DNA of 64,000 nt from Annona cherimola (lineage: Eukaryota > Streptophyta > Magnoliopsida > Magnoliales > Annonaceae), in assembly GCA_030490835.1 (NCBI GenBank), contig CM059975.1:14761579-14825578 (forward strand), read 5' to 3'. Position numbers and translations under genes: made by a program. Within the stretch, counting starts at the first letter, position 1, and each line of letters starts with the position of its first letter. Under the pieces are notes generated by a model. The model made no database searches and was not told the origin of the DNA. It worked only from the letters and a program-made list of their open reading frames with translations. Shown here piece after piece: positions 60,136 to 64,000 of this stretch.

Positions 60136-61382
60136 AACATAAGACATGACTTGAATCTTAAAAAACGAAAAGATGTTGAAAAATAAAAAAAAATCAATTA
60201 GTTGTATTTTACAACTGATTACATTGAATATTTTTCCTTTACGTATACAATAATGATTTTTTATTTTTATATTTATGCCAATATTTTAAAAATATTTTAC
60301 ATCAATGCCAAATAACATTAACCTCTATCTAACAAAACCTAAAACTTGTAAATCAAATATGTTAATAAAATATTTTAATAATATTTTTAATGTGTAGGGA
60401 ATATGTTAATTCACTCATTCTCTCAAAACTTGTAAATTAAAATATTTCTTTCGGTTTTGTTTATTGAAATTCAATGTAGTAAAATAAAAATTATTTTTAT
60501 TTTTTACGAATGAATATTATTTACATTGTTTTGTAAATTAAAATAGTATATTATATTATTTTATTAATTCAAAGTTCAACCCCACCAAAAACCAAATATT
60601 TAGTCTAACTTGTGAACGTGAAACACATTAAACCCAAATTAGACCCTACCCCAACTTGATTTGCCAAATTAATTAGGCGCGAGTTCAGGTTCACAAGAAC
60701 TCGATGTAAAATGTTCACACTTTGCTGTTAATAGCAGGGTAATATAGTAAAATTTATTGTATGTAACCAAGTCCTATTATTAATTGCAGCTGAAGTTTAG
60801 TATGATGTGTAGTTAAGTGTTAATATGTGGCTATATTCGATGTAAAAAAATGACTAAAATGCCACCGTTCAAAAGAAACTAATATTTGTAGCCGAATAAT
60901 CAGTTATAATCAAAATACATCTAATGCATCCAATATATATTATATATATGTGAAAAAAATTAATCTTACAAAATAAAATTTGTTGCAACGGAGTATGGAC
61001 CAGTAAAATAGGTCCATGTCTGCAACCGTGCAGAAATGGCCCCAGTTGCACCCCTGTCCGCCACCATGGTGTTGAAAGGAGAGAATGGACCAATCTAGAA
61101 AATAGGTCAGGTCTCCATCCCTTCAAAATGGGAAAAATTTAAACTGTGAATGAAGAAACTGAGAAGGACAGTAACATGTCACCGGCTATATATGCACAAC
61201 CCCTTGCCTAACAATTAATTAATGGTGCAGGCAGCTAACCGCATGTGTACCAAGCAGCATCAGCTGCCAGAGTATTAAGTAAATCGCTGGCCAGTTGTTA
61301 TAAATTGCAGAAGAAGATTGATATATGGTAGCGGCTACAGCTTTCTCTTCGCTTGCCTTCTGGTTTGTTGCAGTCGCCGCAG

Positions 61383-61580
61383 ATGGAAGTGGAAGAGGGG
61401 TTTGAAGAAAGCTTAGAGAAGCTGAGACAGACATTCGTTTCTGGGAAGACGAGGACTGCTGCTTGGAGGAGAATTCAGCTGGAGGGCCTTCTCAAGCTGC
61501 TCAAAGAAAAGGAGGAGGAGATTTTCACAGCTCTCAACCAGGATCTGGGCAAACATAGAGTGGAGTCTTATAGAGATGAG
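61383..61580 (+). CDS. ALDH3F1: Aldehyde dehydrogenase family 3 (ALDH3F1-like), exon 1
   Basis: 66 codons from the ATG at 61383 (MEVEEGFEESLEKL) to a GAG|GTAAGT donor in phase 0. The sequence has the ALDH3 N-terminal pattern: TFVSGKTRTAAWRRIQLEGL, then KEKEEEIFTALNQDLGKHRV and ESYRDE at the splice site, as in plant ALDH3F1. An in-frame TTG upstream (61353) is not a likely start. ALDH3 enzymes oxidise aliphatic aldehydes to acids with NAD(P)+ and are linked to stress detoxification. The N-terminal helices here contribute to the dimer; the catalytic Cys and cofactor site lie in later exons. Exon 2 was not found before the right edge, so intron 1 exceeds 2.4 kb or the gene is truncated. Confidence 0.85.
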
Positions 61581-61674
61581 GTAAGTACTAATATCCATAT
61601 GCATCATGATGTATTTTATAACTAATTATATTTGTTAATTTTTCTTCATAAACATGTTTTCCTAAACGTATTCA

Positions 61675-61709
<35 letters not shown>

Positions 61710-63593
61710 GTTTTTCTATTTTACATATTTATTTTTTTGTTTTTAAAATTTAAGTTTTTTGAAGAGGCAAAAAAAAATCACTTAAATGCCCCTTAATATA
61801 TGAATTAAATACATTTAGCAAAATATGTTTATAAAGAAAAATAAAATAAAATATATAAATATTATATTTTAGCCTAAAATATATCATGATTCATATGATT
61901 GTTCGTGGTAAATTCAGATCGTTTTTTGCGTCTGTGGCCTGTTCTGTTTTTGGTCGGAGATGGATCCTTAGAATTTTGATACATGAACTGCATATACATG
62001 AAATTTAATCACGTTTCGGTAGCAAACGATACCCCTTTGGGCTTTAACCTATCTGGGCCAATTCGATTAGCTAGCAACCATCTTATTTTTTTTTCTTGGA
62101 AATTATTTTCAGTATTTTCTGTTGGAGAAATTTGGATTAAACAGGGGACTGTGGATATATATTTGGTCATTTTTTTTTTTTTTTTGAACCCCATAAACAT
62201 TATTGGGGCAGCCTCATCTTCTAAACGCAAGTTTTGGAAATGTAACTTGCCATTTTAGACGTCGTTTCATAAGCTGCAAGTCGGATCAGATGATTGCTGG
62301 GCACCGCCATGCCGAAAACCTTACCAGCTAAAGCATTTTAAAAAATTATATCCGGACACGGACTGATGACAGTTCCTCATCACTTTCACACGTGGATCGT
62401 GCGGTGGAACCCATGATCACCATTTCTTTGGTTTCATCGAGCACTCAATCAAGCTGACCTGCTCTGGATATTTGGAGTCCGCCAACACTGATATATTTAT
62501 TATACATGAGGCAATTCTCATTCAATTGGCAATTACGAGAGCACGTGCGACGTGTGAGTCTGTGACGGATTCTGAGCCCGGTTATTCTGCATCAAGCAAG
62601 TCGGGTTGACATAACAATTTTTTGTTTTTTTTTTACTTACGGTTCCCATAACAAGTTATTTTTAACTAATACCTACATTTTTAATTATTATTTTCGATTT
62701 AATTTATTAATACTCCTTTTATAACCCTCATTATCATTTTCTTCTCATTCAGTGTCTAATTGGCATTTGGAAAAAAATAAAATAATTTTTTTAAAAAAAG
62801 TGAATGATTGATGCAATGTGAATGAGGATGCAACTTGGTTATGCTACCCATGTTACTTGTCGAATGGACCTGCTTTTTCGTAAATAGGTTAAAAAAATCA
62901 TTTCGTAAATAATTACAATAACTGGTTAAAATATAAAATAGTATCAAGAAGCGCGTAGGAAACAGCATGAAAGTTTGATTTTAATGCAATGTAAAGCAGA
63001 TCTTGAATTTCATTCCCCCCCTCCATTAGCTATTACTTTCACCTGAAGAATTTCAATTTTTGGCCACTAAAATTTTCTTTAAAAATTTAAAATTTGGTCT
63101 TGTAAAAGAAAATTTTGATTATCATTAGCCGCTAGGACACATGATGTAGCAACCACGGAGATAAAAATTGGATGTCGGAGAGCATCTAAGGAGATTTTTC
63201 CTTGCTTATAAAAGTGATTTTCCTTCCACATCAATTTTTTTATTAATAAAAAATTTTTGGTTGTTAATAAAGATTACAAAAATCAACTTTCTTGCCGCTG
63301 TAGGGGCATCAGCAACGATTCCGGCAGCAAAATTTGTTCACTGTCTCTCTTTTAACATTCCTTGCAGCTTCGCAGTGATCTCTTCTCCTTTCCGAAACTT
63401 GATGTGTGCCATGCAATCTATTGCATGTATGTATACAAAAAATACGGTGCCTAATTAATGACAGTCACATACATTGATTAGTGTGTCCGTTGCATTTATA
63501 GTACGTTTGTTGATACGTTCATTCCGAGGCTCTTCTACCCACACGTGCTCGATTGCAACTCGGGCCAGGACGCTTGGGCTTGGGTAGGGTAGT
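61581..63593 (+). other. Probable ALDH3 intron 1
   Basis: Contains (TA)n at 61678-61707, a foldback-like AT-rich stretch at 61640-61870, T-runs at 62168 and 62628, and a MITE-like fragment at 62750-62960. A duplication CATAACAA at 62610-62617 and 62647-62654 around a T-rich 29-mer may be another retroposon tail. No exon with ALDH3 similarity was seen. Confidence 0.45.
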
Positions 63594-64000
63594 GTTCTAC
63601 TTAAGGGTGGGGAATTGGTGTGGGTCGACCCGTGACCCGGCTTTAACCTAACCCGTTTTTGCAAGGTGAAATTAATATTTTTTGACATGGTATAGGGATG
63701 AGTCAGCAATTTTGACCCGAATTCAAAAATAGAGTCGGGTGGGATGACCATGTCCCAACCCGAAGAGTCTGACCCTCCCCGCATATATTAATTTATTAAA
63801 AATTATAAACCTATGTTTAAATATTATTATTATTTTCTTTCAAAATTCTCACTTTTTTATAATCAACTCTATTAACAATAGAAGAATCAATTTATTTAGA
63901 AAGTAATATAATAATCAATAAAAAGAATTTGTACATATATAACCCTTATATATAATTATATATTAACCTATTTTAATAAATTTATACTATATTTTCAAAT
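63594..64000. mobile_element. Relative of 30559-31264, inverted, running off the right edge
   Basis: Starts TTAAGGGTGGGGAATTGGTG. From 63785 to 64000 it is closely similar to the reverse complement of about 30890-31105 (for example AAAATTCTCACTTTTT and AAAGAATTTGTACATATATA). The other end is outside the window. Confidence 0.72.

Larger units (their letters stand above)
59526..61382. other. Region upstream of ALDH3, mostly repeats
   Basis: 59526-59800 is a partial CATAGAAG-family copy. Two poly-A/T inserts lie at 59811 and 60119. Near the gene, TATA-like motifs occur at about 61186 (TATATATG) and 61298 (TTATAAATT); either could drive ALDH3. No other gene seen. Confidence 0.45.

Noticed and set aside
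1..64000. CRISPR arrays, rRNA genes, prokaryotic operons, viral genes
   Set aside because: None seen. Repeats are transposon-derived or simple, and all supported genes are plant nuclear genes.

Overview
The window is nuclear DNA from a flowering plant. It has intron-rich genes with GT-AG introns, plant-specific proteins (the RNA-directed DNA methylation factor KTF1/SPT5L, a plant-type PP2A B' subunit and an ALDH3F1-like dehydrogenase) and long AT-rich stretches filled with short non-autonomous transposons. The very GC-rich first exon of the PP2A gene next to AT-rich introns would suit a monocot, but I cannot name the species.

Genes. Four protein genes are supported. (1) Minus strand, 617-3271: the 5' five exons of a WDR13-like WD40 protein, whose remaining exons lie left of the window. 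(2) Minus strand, 6876-10543: a complete two-exon PP2A B' (B56) regulatory subunit of 508 residues. (3) Minus strand, 14850-26092: a complete 16-exon KTF1/SPT5L gene. Its splice phases all agree and give 1474 residues with NGN, KOW, RGG and GW/WG-repeat regions. (4) Plus strand, 61383-61580: exon 1 of an ALDH3 (ALDH3F1-like) aldehyde dehydrogenase, with exon 2 not found in the next 2.4 kb.

The 26.1-61.3 kb stretch is a gene desert made of nested mobile elements. I could delimit several by their target-site duplications (TSDs): hAT-type elements with 8-bp TSDs (12660-14331, 30559-31264, 56200-56744), a MULE-like foldback with about a 10-bp TSD (4873-5261), a foldback nested in an older element (27089-27477), a 5'-truncated LINE with a 13-bp TSD (28899-29265), and two SINE-like elements with 14- and 10-bp TSDs (35339-35564, 58680-58925). 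At least a dozen members of one MITE family (ends like GGGTGTGTTTG) are scattered throughout.

The most unusual observation is a set of six 11-24 bp inserts, each ending in an A-run (or starting with a T-run) and each flanked by a 10-17 bp perfect direct repeat (38124, 44172, 45448, 55360, 59811, 60119). They look like ultra-short, extremely 5'-truncated LINE insertions. A second notable feature is a 186-bp (62-residue) tandem repeat inside the Argonaute-binding GW region of KTF1.

Together the window pairs a silencing-effector gene (KTF1) with many of the short inverted-repeat elements that its pathway normally silences. That link is contextual, not evidence of a local system. I saw no tRNA, rRNA, CRISPR or clearly new gene system.
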